Shown here in pieces: positions 39,751 through 46,640 of a DNA stretch of 46,640 nt. The stretch lies in contig JAKAVF010000006.1 in the NCBI GenBank assembly GCA_021827605.1, forward strand, positions 1-46,640, written 5' to 3'. Origin of the DNA: Microcaldota archaeon (GTDB taxonomy: Archaea > Micrarchaeota > Micrarchaeia > Micrarchaeales > Micrarchaeaceae). The stretch's first letter is position 1. Each line of letters starts with the position of its first letter. Under the pieces are notes generated by a model. That model was not told where the DNA came from. It saw only the letters and a list, made by a program, of their open reading frames with translations, and did no database searches. A program made the translations under genes and the position numbers.

Positions 39751-42700
39751 ATGTTGGGCACAATTCTAGTCGCATTCATAGCGTTTTTGACAGCGATAAT
39801 ACCTGGATTCTTCCTTGCGCTTGCGCTGCTGCGGAAGACAGGCCTCCACCTTATGGAGATCATAGTAATAGGGTTCATCTTCGGGCTGGTCGCAGCGCCG
39901 GTAATGACGTGGATGGAGTCCTATCTCATGAACTCCATTCACTTCTTCTCCTTCTCGCTCGGCCTTTACCTAGTCAACACGCTGATACTCACCATAATTG
40001 GGCTGGCGCTCTGCTTCTGGCAGGGAGCGTTCAAGGACTTCAGGAGCGAATTTCTACCGAAGAAGGGAGAGCCACTACAGCCGCATATGGGGAAGAAGGT
40101 CTCGTGGTGGGTCTGGGCCGCTCTCATCGTGATAATGCTGTCCGTATTCGCGACAAGGATGCAGAGCATAGGTATTGCGCCGGTATTCTTCGAGTTCGAC
40201 CCGTACTTCGACATGGTAGACACAAACCAGATACTTACGTTCGGCCAGCAACTCGCATGCGATCCATCAGCATGGCCGCTCCCCTCAACCCCGCAGCAGT
40301 GTGCTGTCGGAAGCGTACACAGGATAGAGCCGATAGTCCCGTACCTAGAGGCTTATTGGTACAGCCTGTCAAACTCAATGGGCCCTAACCTGAGCTACTT
40401 AAGCACGACAATGATGAGCGATATAAGTAGCCTTTATCCGCCCATCGCAGCTGCCCTCCTAGTCTTCGCGATCTTCATGCTGATATACCACGAGTACGAT
40501 GAGAAGCTTGCGCTCGTGGGAGCCGGCCTTGCTGCCACCATGCCTGTACTATTCACCACATTCATAGCCGGAGAGCAGCTTGTAGAGCCTTGGGGGATAT
40601 TCGCCCTCTTCTTCTTCTTCGCTGCGTACATGCTCGCGGTAAAGAAGCCGGAAAGCAAGAGGCTTGCAATCTTCGCAGGCCTCGCATTCGTCTCCAACTT
40701 CCTTGGAGCCCACTACTATTCCGTGACAGCAGGAGTGTTCGCTGCGTACATACTTGCACAGGGGCTTGTATCTATTCTGCGTGGCGACCTGAAAAAGGAC
40801 TTCTACAAGATGAATGCAATAATAATAGCTGTCATAGTGATATTTGCAATCATATTCATACCATACGGGTCTACGCTCGGCGCCTTCTCAGCGGAGATAC
40901 CGATAGTGATCATAGGATTCCCCATAATCGCGCTGCTCGGGGTATGGATCGTTGACTTCCTTACCAAGGCAGCTGCAGGCAACCTGCAGAGGTCACCAGC
41001 GCTGGTCATAGCTCTAAGTCTTCTATCGATATTGCCTATAGCTCTCGTTTCTTTCGTAATCCTGACCTCTCTTGGGCTGTCGTTTGCAATCTGGCTACCG
41101 CCGACCATAGCCGTTGCCGCGCTTGTAACCATCATGCTCAGGGGGTCTGTGAAGGAGAACATGCCTCTCCTTTCGAGGTATGCAATCATCTCGGTGCTCA
41201 TGACAATCGCAGTGATTGCCGTGTTCTTCACGCCGCTCGGCTCGCCGGTGCAGCGCTACATACAGCTGACACGCCACTTCACCACGCCGTCAGTCCCGCT
41301 ATTCATGACAGTGCAGGAGTATGCGCTTACCGGCATTGGATATAACTTCGGCGCGGCAGGCCTCGGTCCGATTGCCGCCTCAATAGGGGGGCTTCCGCTT
41401 GTGATACTCGTGGTGATGGCGCTTGCGCTCTTCCTTGTTGAGCTGAGCGTTATACTCAGAAATAGCAAGACAGGTGTGTTCTACCTGGCCCTTTCGCTTA
41501 TCGCCCTCGCGGGATTCTCCGAGGTAAAATACCTGCCGCATCTTGGCGCTGTATACATAGTGCTGTTCTGCGCTATGCTGGGAGAGCTGACATACCTCGC
41601 GGAAAACCGCTTCAAATTGAGGAGCGCGCCGAAGACCGAGAACGTCATCGAGCAGCAGGGCGAGCTACTCACAAAGAATGAGGACACCAACAAACACTAC
41701 AAGGCCATGATACTTGGAGTGGGATTGTTCCTGCTGTTCAGTATCTTCGGTCTCGTGTACGTGCTTTATCTTGCCATGCAGAAGGGCATTACGGGAAAGG
41801 CAAAGGAATATATGTGGGGGCTGTTCGTTTTACTTGTGCTCGTAACAGGAATCTTCTCATTTGCCAAGGGAAGCTTCTTCATGGGAGAAGGCTCCTCATA
41901 CGCTGACTCGATAGGATCCGCAATGCTTGCAGGGAGCGCGCTAACACAAACCCAGCTCTGCAACCAGATATCCGCAGCAGGCTATGCAATAGGCTCTGAC
42001 CTGTACTGCAACACAATACCGCAGTACTGGCTCAACTCCATGCTCTGGATTAGGCAGAATATAGGTCCGAACGCGCCGCGCATTCTTTCGTGGTGGGACT
42101 ACGGTGACTGGATAAACTGGTTCGGCAACAGCAACGCGGTGCTCAGGGGAGACAACAACAACCCGAAGGCAGACTATGCCGTGGCTGCGCAGTATGTGCT
42201 CGGCTCGAAACAGGGCTATACGCCGCAGACGCTTGCAAATATGATGAACCACAACCAGACAGAATACGTTCTCATGGACCAGGACCTAATACAGAAGTGG
42301 TCGGCGTTGAACTTCCTCGGCTGCGTGCACGCCAACCTAACGTCGGAGCAGGCGGCGATTGCTGCAGGTCAGGGAGAGAATCCGCCCATCCCATATGCTA
42401 CGGGCGGCTCTACGTGCGAGCTCACCCACATACCGCAGATGGTTCTGCTGCCCCTGGCTGCGCTCGTGCCGACGAACAGCACTCAGCAGAGTATAAACTA
42501 CTATTGCCCGTTCTCAAACAGCACAACACAGTACATAATCGGCTTCCTCAGCCCGCAGTCAAATGCGACAAACCAGAGCCAGGTCTGCGTTGACGCTGCA
42601 CCAAATGCGAACGGAGTAATGCAGGTCTACACAAGCAACCATACAAAGATGAACGCGGTCATCCAGGCTGCGCAGTATCTCGGTGTGGTATATTCGCAGA

Positions 42701-42999
42701 ACCCGAACAACGGGCAGCCAGTGCCATTTGTGGAATACATGATGATATACCTCCCGAACGGCCCGAACCAGACCATAACCGATGAGCCTACGCAGTTCTA
42801 CGATTCCAACTACTACAAGGGATTCATACTCGGCAACCTGACCGGATTCCATGAGGTATACCCTGCCAATGCATCCGGAATCAACTATGTCAATGGCACG
42901 TATCCAGTGCGCATATTCGCGCTCAACAACTACACAGGAGGCAATGTGCCGGTGCCACAGAAGCCATCATGGATAACGAACAATTATTCGATGCCATGA
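39751..42999 (+). CDS. aglB: Oligosaccharyltransferase AglB (STT3 family)
   Basis: Transfers lipid-linked glycan to Asn in N-x-S/T sequons at the outer face of the membrane. 1082 aa: about thirteen membrane helices within residues 1-660. The first-loop acidic motif EFDPYFD (about 148-154) and SVHRIEP further on are typical of metal binding. The globular domain has the WWDYG motif at 781-785 (SWWDYGDWINWFGNS) and many N-x-S/T sites of its own. Its own promoter precedes it; a GTGTAGTAG ribosome-binding site abuts the ATG. The GT-C enzyme at 13976 may act in the same surface glycosylation (inference). Confidence 0.95.
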   Translation: MLGTILVAFIAFLTAIIPGFFLALALLRKTGLHLMEIIVIGFIFGLVAAPVMTWMESYLMNSIHFFSFSLGLYLVNTLILTIIGLALCFWQGAFKDFRSEFLPKKGEPLQPHMGKKVSWWVWAALIVIMLSVFATRMQSIGIAPVFFEFDPYFDMVDTNQILTFGQQLACDPSAWPLPSTPQQCAVGSVHRIEPIVPYLEAYWYSLSNSMGPNLSYLSTTMMSDISSLYPPIAAALLVFAIFMLIYHEYDEKLALVGAGLAATMPVLFTTFIAGEQLVEPWGIFALFFFFAAYMLAVKKPESKRLAIFAGLAFVSNFLGAHYYSVTAGVFAAYILAQGLVSILRGDLKKDFYKMNAIIIAVIVIFAIIFIPYGSTLGAFSAEIPIVIIGFPIIALLGVWIVDFLTKAAAGNLQRSPALVIALSLLSILPIALVSFVILTSLGLSFAIWLPPTIAVAALVTIMLRGSVKENMPLLSRYAIISVLMTIAVIAVFFTPLGSPVQRYIQLTRHFTTPSVPLFMTVQEYALTGIGYNFGAAGLGPIAASIGGLPLVILVVMALALFLVELSVILRNSKTGVFYLALSLIALAGFSEVKYLPHLGAVYIVLFCAMLGELTYLAENRFKLRSAPKTENVIEQQGELLTKNEDTNKHYKAMILGVGLFLLFSIFGLVYVLYLAMQKGITGKAKEYMWGLFVLLVLVTGIFSFAKGSFFMGEGSSYADSIGSAMLAGSALTQTQLCNQISAAGYAIGSDLYCNTIPQYWLNSMLWIRQNIGPNAPRILSWWDYGDWINWFGNSNAVLRGDNNNPKADYAVAAQYVLGSKQGYTPQTLANMMNHNQTEYVLMDQDLIQKWSALNFLGCVHANLTSEQAAIAAGQGENPPIPYATGGSTCELTHIPQMVLLPLAALVPTNSTQQSINYYCPFSNSTTQYIIGFLSPQSNATNQSQVCVDAAPNANGVMQVYTSNHTKMNAVIQAAQYLGVVYSQNPNNGQPVPFVEYMMIYLPNGPNQTITDEPTQFYDSNYYKGFILGNLTGFHEVYPANASGINYVNGTYPVRIFALNNYTGGNVPVPQKPSWITNNYSMP

Positions 43000-43168
43000 G
43001 GAGCTGGAGCACACAGGCTGGCAGTGGAATAAAAATAACCATATTTGATGTTGACAAGGTCCTGCTCTATTACCGGGATAAAAGAGCTCAAGGGCGAACT
43101 CTCCCGCCTTGGTATCAAAATCCAGTAAGGATTATATATCTTGTCTCGACAAGTTTTATGCTTTATGT

Positions 43169-43243
43169 GGGCTCGTAGCTCAGCCTGGTCAGAGCGATGG
43201 TCTTATAAGCCATAGGTCGTGAGTCCAAATCTCACCGGGCCCA
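43169..43243 (+). tRNA. tRNA-Ile (anticodon TAT) with C55
   Basis: Acceptor GGGCTCG/CGGGCCC, anticodon loop CTTATAA in an ATGGT/GCCAT stem (T-G closing pair), T-arm GTGAG-TCCAAAT-CTCAC, discriminator A, no intron. The anticodon TAT reads AUA directly. The T-loop has C where all other tRNAs here have T (position 55, normally pseudouridine). TATA box GATTATATATC at about 43130-43140 is 29 bp upstream. Confidence 0.93.
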
Positions 43244-43263
43244 CTCAGCATTATAGTGGTGGT

Positions 43264-43665
43264 ATGAAGGGCTGCAAGTTCTGCGAAGATGACATAAGAA
43301 AGAAGGGTGTAGTATACGAAGACAAGCTATGCTATGTCGTCCCGTCAGGATATCCCAGGGCATTCGGCCATCTTCTAGTAATCTCGAAGAAGCACTTCAG
43401 TGACATGGCAAGCATGGATAAAAAGACCCTTCTTGGCTGTTTCTATGTCGCGCACAGGCTGTTGCCGAAGATGAAGAAGGCGCTAAAGGCGCGTGGGATA
43501 TACGTGATCGTAGATTCGGAGGGTGCCGAGGAGATATACCACTTCCACATACACCTGATCCCGAACTACAAGGAGGTGCACAGGAAACGATTCGCTTACC
43601 TCTCCTATAAGAAAATCTCTGATGCAGACAGGAGCAGCGTGATAAAGCTGCTGAAGATGAACTGA
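43264..43665 (+). CDS. HIT-family nucleotide hydrolase/transferase
   Basis: 133 aa. N-terminal CKFCEDDIRKKGVVYEDKLCYVVPSGYPRAFGHLLVISKKHFSDMASM has the small CxxC and the GHLLVIxKxH segment. The histidine triad is YHFHIHLIPNY near residue 107-117. Acts on nucleoside phosphoramidates or dinucleotides; substrate unknown. ATG 43264 follows GGTGGT and lies 20 bp after tRNA-Ile; an in-frame upstream extension would cover the tRNA. Converges with rnp4 (1 bp apart). Confidence 0.92.
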   Translation: MKGCKFCEDDIRKKGVVYEDKLCYVVPSGYPRAFGHLLVISKKHFSDMASMDKKTLLGCFYVAHRLLPKMKKALKARGIYVIVDSEGAEEIYHFHIHLIPNYKEVHRKRFAYLSYKKISDADRSSVIKLLKMN

Positions 43666-43666
43666 C

Positions 43667-43972
43667 TCAGTAATGCACATGGACTTCATTTCCGCATTTG
43701 GTGCACCGCGTAGCTACGTATCCCTTAGAGCTCACTATCCTGACGCTTGCATTCAACCCAGGCACAAGCACCTCGTTGCACTTCTTGCATATTCCGTTCC
43801 TTATCTTTTTTGGGAGAGGTACCTTGTAGTGGCTGCTCATGTAGCGCATCCTCTTTATGTATCTGCCGGACTGCTCCCTATCGCTGCCAATGGTCCTTGT
43901 GGCCAAGCCAAAAAGGAGGGCTATCCTCTCTCCAGCGATTTCTTTAACAATATTCTTCTTGTTCTGGTGCAT
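43667..43972 (-). CDS. rnp4: RNase P protein component 4 (Rpp21/Rpr2)
   Basis: 101 aa protein subunit of RNase P, which trims tRNA 5' ends; it pairs with Rnp1. Helical N-terminus (KEIAGERIALLFGLATRTIG), the conserved RYIKRMRYMSSHYKVPLPKKIRNGICKKCNEVLVPG and C-terminal CTKCG form the zinc ribbon (CxxC...CxxC). Third gene of the minus-strand group PCNA, DJ-1-like, rnp4. Confidence 0.93.
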   Translation of the reverse strand: MHQNKKNIVKEIAGERIALLFGLATRTIGSDREQSGRYIKRMRYMSSHYKVPLPKKIRNGICKKCNEVLVPGLNASVRIVSSKGYVATRCTKCGNEVHVHY

Positions 43973-43992
43973 TCAAACACTAGCGAATAAAA

Positions 43993-44511
43993 TCAGATTG
44001 CGCCGATATGCTGGAGCAGCTCATGTACCTGGGTCTCGAGGCTGCTGCCCTTCATCGTGGCGATATTGCCCGATATCTCAACGTTTTTGTCGGATGGCAC
44101 ACCATGGAAAAGGAGAATCGCCCTCTTGGTTTCTACATCATCTGGGACTACCATCTTCTTGCCATTGATTATGTTGGCGCGTGCCACAACCTTTATTGCG
44201 TTATTAACAGCCCCAATTATCTTGTTCTGGCTGTTGAACTGCAGGAGAAGGTCTAGGAGCGGCCTGTATTCATAGAGCTTGTAATCCTCTATTCCATTCC
44301 CGTCTACGAGCACTATCCCGTCGTAGTTCCCGACTGCCGCAACATTGGTGTTCACAGACGGGCTGTAGACCGCGCCGTGAGCGCCAACACACTCCTTTTT
44401 TGAGTAGCTCGATATGTCATAGTCGATGCCCCATCGCTCGAAGAACATCTTTATTGTCGAAACCGTCTCATCGCGGAAATTGTTCGGTGCGATAAAGACT
44501 AGGAATCTCAT
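43993..44511 (-). CDS. DJ-1/PfpI-like protein lacking the nucleophile Cys
   Basis: 172 aa with the flavodoxin-like DJ-1/PfpI plan: LVFIAPNNFRDETVSTIKMFFE, DGIVLVDGNGIEDY (65-77), KIIGAVNNAIKVVARANIINGKKMV (97-121). In the family the elbow reads AICHG or similar with a catalytic Cys; here it is AVNNA, Asn at about 103, so Cys-based catalysis is lost. Cys41 lies elsewhere. It may be a structural or ligand-binding homologue. The ATG at 44511 lies 1 bp after the PCNA stop. Confidence 0.7.
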   Translation of the reverse strand: MRFLVFIAPNNFRDETVSTIKMFFERWGIDYDISSYSKKECVGAHGAVYSPSVNTNVAAVGNYDGIVLVDGNGIEDYKLYEYRPLLDLLLQFNSQNKIIGAVNNAIKVVARANIINGKKMVVPDDVETKRAILLFHGVPSDKNVEISGNIATMKGSSLETQVHELLQHIGAI

Positions 44512-44512
44512 G

Positions 44513-45259
44513 TTAATCGCTCGACATGTATGGGGCCAGGAAATATGAGAGCGCAGCGTCGCCTATCTTGTAGTCGATTCGGATTGGTTCCTCGCTCTTG
44601 AGCGAGAGAGCCACCGCATTCTCCGCAGGGCATGCGCCTATTATGCGTTCCAGATACTCGAGATTGAACGTTGCGGATGATGCCTTATCAACGCTGAGCT
44701 TCTTTATAACGTCCGTGTTGTTCAGGTGCTCCTCTTCCAGCTCCCCTGCGTCACCCTTTGCCAACACCATGAAGGAGTTCTTGTCCGTCTTGAACCCTAT
44801 GTATGTAGAGAGAAGGTTCGCATCCTTGAGTATCTCCTTGAGCGCATCGCTCCTTACCTCAATATTAGACTCGAACGCAATCTTTGGCTCCTTGTCAGCG
44901 TCCTTCTTGACATCTATCATCGGGAGCTTGTACCTTCTCCTTCCATTCGGGCCTATGAACTCCATCGACAGCTTGTTTCCCGCGTCCTTCATCACAAGCT
45001 GCTCGTTCTGCCTTGCGCTCGCCAGTATCTTGCCGAGGTTGTCTAGGTTCAGCCCGACCCCCGCTGTCTTGTCGACTTCGAACTTCGAGAATGCCTTGTT
45101 TGGGATGAAGAACGATACCATACTGATCCCGGACGGGTCCATCGCCTTGAGCGATATGCCCTCCTTGCTTATGTTGAACGTACCCTCGTCTACGAGGCTG
45201 ACTATTGAATCTACGCAGCTCTTCCAGTATCTAGCATCATCTATCTTAATCTCGAACAT
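44513..45259 (-). CDS. pcn: DNA polymerase sliding clamp PCNA
   Basis: Ring-forming processivity clamp for replication and repair. 248 aa from ATG 45259 after GGTGAGAAA: two PCNA domains, with MFEIKIDDARYWKSCVDSIVSLVDEGTF, ISLKAMDPSGISMVSFFIPNKAF, and a C-terminal PIRIDYKIGDAALSYFLAPY (the usual PIP-groove tail, IDY...YFLAPY). Only one clamp gene is seen, so a homotrimer is likely. TATA-like TTTATATTCC is about 45-50 bp upstream of the start. Confidence 0.97.
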   Translation of the reverse strand: MFEIKIDDARYWKSCVDSIVSLVDEGTFNISKEGISLKAMDPSGISMVSFFIPNKAFSKFEVDKTAGVGLNLDNLGKILASARQNEQLVMKDAGNKLSMEFIGPNGRRRYKLPMIDVKKDADKEPKIAFESNIEVRSDALKEILKDANLLSTYIGFKTDKNSFMVLAKGDAGELEEEHLNNTDVIKKLSVDKASSATFNLEYLERIIGACPAENAVALSLKSEEPIRIDYKIGDAALSYFLAPYMSSD

Positions 45260-45493
45260 TTTCTCACCTAGAATGTAGTGAGTATATTGCACCAAAAAGG
45301 AATATAAACACATCGAAAATCCTTGGAGAGAGGTCTGCCATGCCCAAGGCTTTTAAATGCTGTGTCACAGCGCCACATTGATAAGTATTTGGGGCAAAAG
45401 CGCATTCCGTTAAGGCTGGTCTCAGGCACAGAGGCCTAAGCAAGGATGAAACCGCAGGTTCCGGGCTTTCAGAGCCGTGGCGGCGCAAATACA

Positions 45494-45616
45494 TCAGGAA
45501 CGCAGAGTCTTGCGCGATTGCTGTTTCTCCAGGTTCCTTATGTGTCCGCCCGTCATCTCGAGGTATGGCGGTAGGAGATATCTCTGCCCCGACTTGATGT
45601 GATGATTCATAGCCAT
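45494..45616 (-). CDS. Possible 40-aa protein in the PCNA upstream spacer
   Basis: The 509-bp spacer 45260-45768 has no large real gene. A 40-codon frame begins at ATG 45616 (GGAG 6 nt before) or ATG 45610 and ends at TGA 45494-45496. The product (MAMNHHIKSGQRYLLPPYLEMTG..., ending RNLEKQQSRKTLRS) is basic and looks protein-like. A second open frame (about 45264-45680) begins MPYFGDVASAFELGAVRVIGVDGYESS and then loses coding character, so the pair might instead be one frameshifted gene. No family recognised. Confidence 0.35.
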   Translation of the reverse strand: MAMNHHIKSGQRYLLPPYLEMTGGHIRNLEKQQSRKTLRS

Positions 45617-45768
45617 CAACTCCAATTACGCGCACCGCACCGAGCTCGAATGCACTGGCCACATCTCCGAAATAAGGCACTCTAATGCGCTAGATATCTA
45701 AAATATCCCTATTACCCTAGCGCTAAAGCGCCCAGCTAGGCGCGGAATACTGTCCTGGCTCCCCGCTC

Positions 45769-46464
45769 TCACTTCTTCTGCGAGAGCAGCATCACAGAGA
45801 ATGGTATCATAGCCACCTCTATGATGTTAAGTACTGGAACCAGCTCTACCAGAAGCGTCAGATACAGCATTATGCCGGCGTTCGACGACTCCTTGTTAAC
45901 CTGCGCAAAAAGGTCCCAGAAGTTGTACCACTGGGTCTTCTGTGCAACGAACGCGGCAAGCCCGATGCCTATTGCGCCAGCGATGAATATCGATTCTATG
46001 AATATTGCAAGGTATCCGAAGCCTCCAAGGAATGTCCCTATAAGGCCGCCGACAAAGGCCAGTGCGGCCATGGCCAGAAGGGTGTTGGGGTGCGCAAGCG
46101 CATCGTGGAGCCCCTGGCTTACCAGGTTGACATAGTTGATATTCGTTGACTTCGCCTTGAACTCATCGGCAAGTCTGTAGAATGCGCCAATGAACCACAG
46201 GTAGACGAACGCTATCAGCGCAGCTTGTATAGCTGTGACTATCGCAAGCGCAGTGTAGTCGACACCGAAGAAGAACCTGCCAACTATCTGGCCTTCTATT
46301 GCTCCGAACACAAGGAATATTATCGCAGACGCGACAACGAACAGTATAATCATTATCACGAAAGGTGCGAAGTTCGCACTAACCATCTTCATAGTGTTGT
46401 TCCATATATCAGAAGAGCCCTTCGAATCCGGCTTCTTGGCTGATTTATCATCAGATGCTGCCAT
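45769..46464 (-). CDS. Multi-spanning membrane protein, uncharacterised
   Basis: 231 aa from ATG 46464 after GGTGAAACCG. Ser/Lys-rich cytosolic N-terminus (1-30), then about five or six membrane helices: FVIMIILFVVASAIIFLVF, ALAIVTAIQAALIAFVYLWFIGAFY, LLAMAALAFVGGLIGTFLGGFGYLAIFIESIFIAGAIGIGLAAFVA and a last one MLYLTLLVELVPVLNIIEVAMIPFSVML. The layout recalls DUF4013/YIP1-like archaeal membrane proteins. Function unknown. The 176 bp after it to the window edge hold no gene I can support. Confidence 0.7.
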   Translation of the reverse strand: MAASDDKSAKKPDSKGSSDIWNNTMKMVSANFAPFVIMIILFVVASAIIFLVFGAIEGQIVGRFFFGVDYTALAIVTAIQAALIAFVYLWFIGAFYRLADEFKAKSTNINYVNLVSQGLHDALAHPNTLLAMAALAFVGGLIGTFLGGFGYLAIFIESIFIAGAIGIGLAAFVAQKTQWYNFWDLFAQVNKESSNAGIMLYLTLLVELVPVLNIIEVAMIPFSVMLLSQKK

Positions 46465-46640
46465 CGGTTTCACCCTGAATAAGGCTTATCAACAACAATT
46501 TAAAAAGCTTGCTAAACTCTTTCGTGGCGGAAAGGCAGGAGAATTTCCATTCCAAAAGGAAAAACGGCCAGTTTACTGATTACAAAACCGGCAAAGAGTA
46601 CAAAGATAACACAAAATACTATTGGAAACCGTTCAGAATT

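Noticed and set aside
42969-43178. 69-codon frame across the aglB end and the spacer before tRNA-Ile
   Set aside because: It overlaps the last 30 bp of aglB, runs through the tRNA promoter into the tRNA 5' end and has no ribosome-binding site.
1-46640. CRISPR array or cas genes
   Set aside because: No set of regularly spaced direct repeats and no Cas protein were seen; TnpB is the only related nuclease.

Overview
This window is archaeal chromosome. Archaeal markers include RadA, PCNA, GINS, TFE, RNA polymerase subunits D and N, aIF2-alpha, L15e, L18e, L44e, diphthine synthase, the RNase P protein Rnp4, KEOPS Pcc1, AglB and GatCAB. A fused tRNA-splicing endonuclease of about 384 aa matches the three-unit (epsilon-2) form known from ARMAN/Micrarchaeota. 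Together with two tRNA introns inside the T-loop and a compact, mixed-strand layout, this points to a Micrarchaeota-like (DPANN) archaeon. The lineage is my inference. Most starts follow a GGTGA-type ribosome-binding site only 3-6 nt before the start codon, and I used this to choose between candidate starts.

Layout. 1-6.1 kb: end of a secreted Cys-paired beta-propeller protein, methionine aminopeptidase II with a 47-aa ORF behind it, B12-dependent ribonucleotide reductase, and unknown small proteins. 6.1-8.1 kb: tRNA-Arg, a tnpB-only IS605-type element with both end palindromes, and a decayed gene. 8.1-12.5 kb: RNase HII, a PRC-barrel protein, then gatC-gatA-gatB running into an overlapping tRNA-Asn. 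12.4-20.2 kb, minus strand: a BtaA-like protein, a small zinc protein, a GT-C membrane glycosyltransferase, tRNA-Gly, GINS-L44e-aIF2alpha-PAC2, initiator tRNA-Met, TFE and a CheD-like protein. 20.2-23.4 kb, plus strand: rpoD, tRNA-Leu, L18e, L13, S9, rpoN, tRNA-Pro (with T-loop intron), S2.

23.4-28.3 kb: a hairpin-rich spacer, a UbiA prenyltransferase, a HerA-like ATPase with a nuclease-like C-terminus, tRNA-Ser (two introns), a degenerate 600-bp stretch, a hypothetical protein and a DUF92 membrane protein. 28.5-31.5 kb: radA-dph5-endA. 31.5-33.7 kb: helix-turn-helix, zinc and membrane proteins. 33.8-39.6 kb: L15e-Brix-Pcc1, then L3-L4-L23-L2-S19-L22-S3. 39.7-46.6 kb: aglB, tRNA-Ile(UAU), a HIT protein, the minus-strand PCNA-DJ-1-like-Rnp4 group, a spacer with a possible 40-aa ORF, and a membrane protein.

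The strongest links between genes are these. The three-unit splicing endonuclease lies in the same window as tRNAs whose introns need a broad-specificity enzyme. GatCAB is transcribed into the tRNA-Asn it is expected to help charge. A tRNA-Ile with a UAU anticodon would make the usual agmatidine route for AUA decoding unnecessary.
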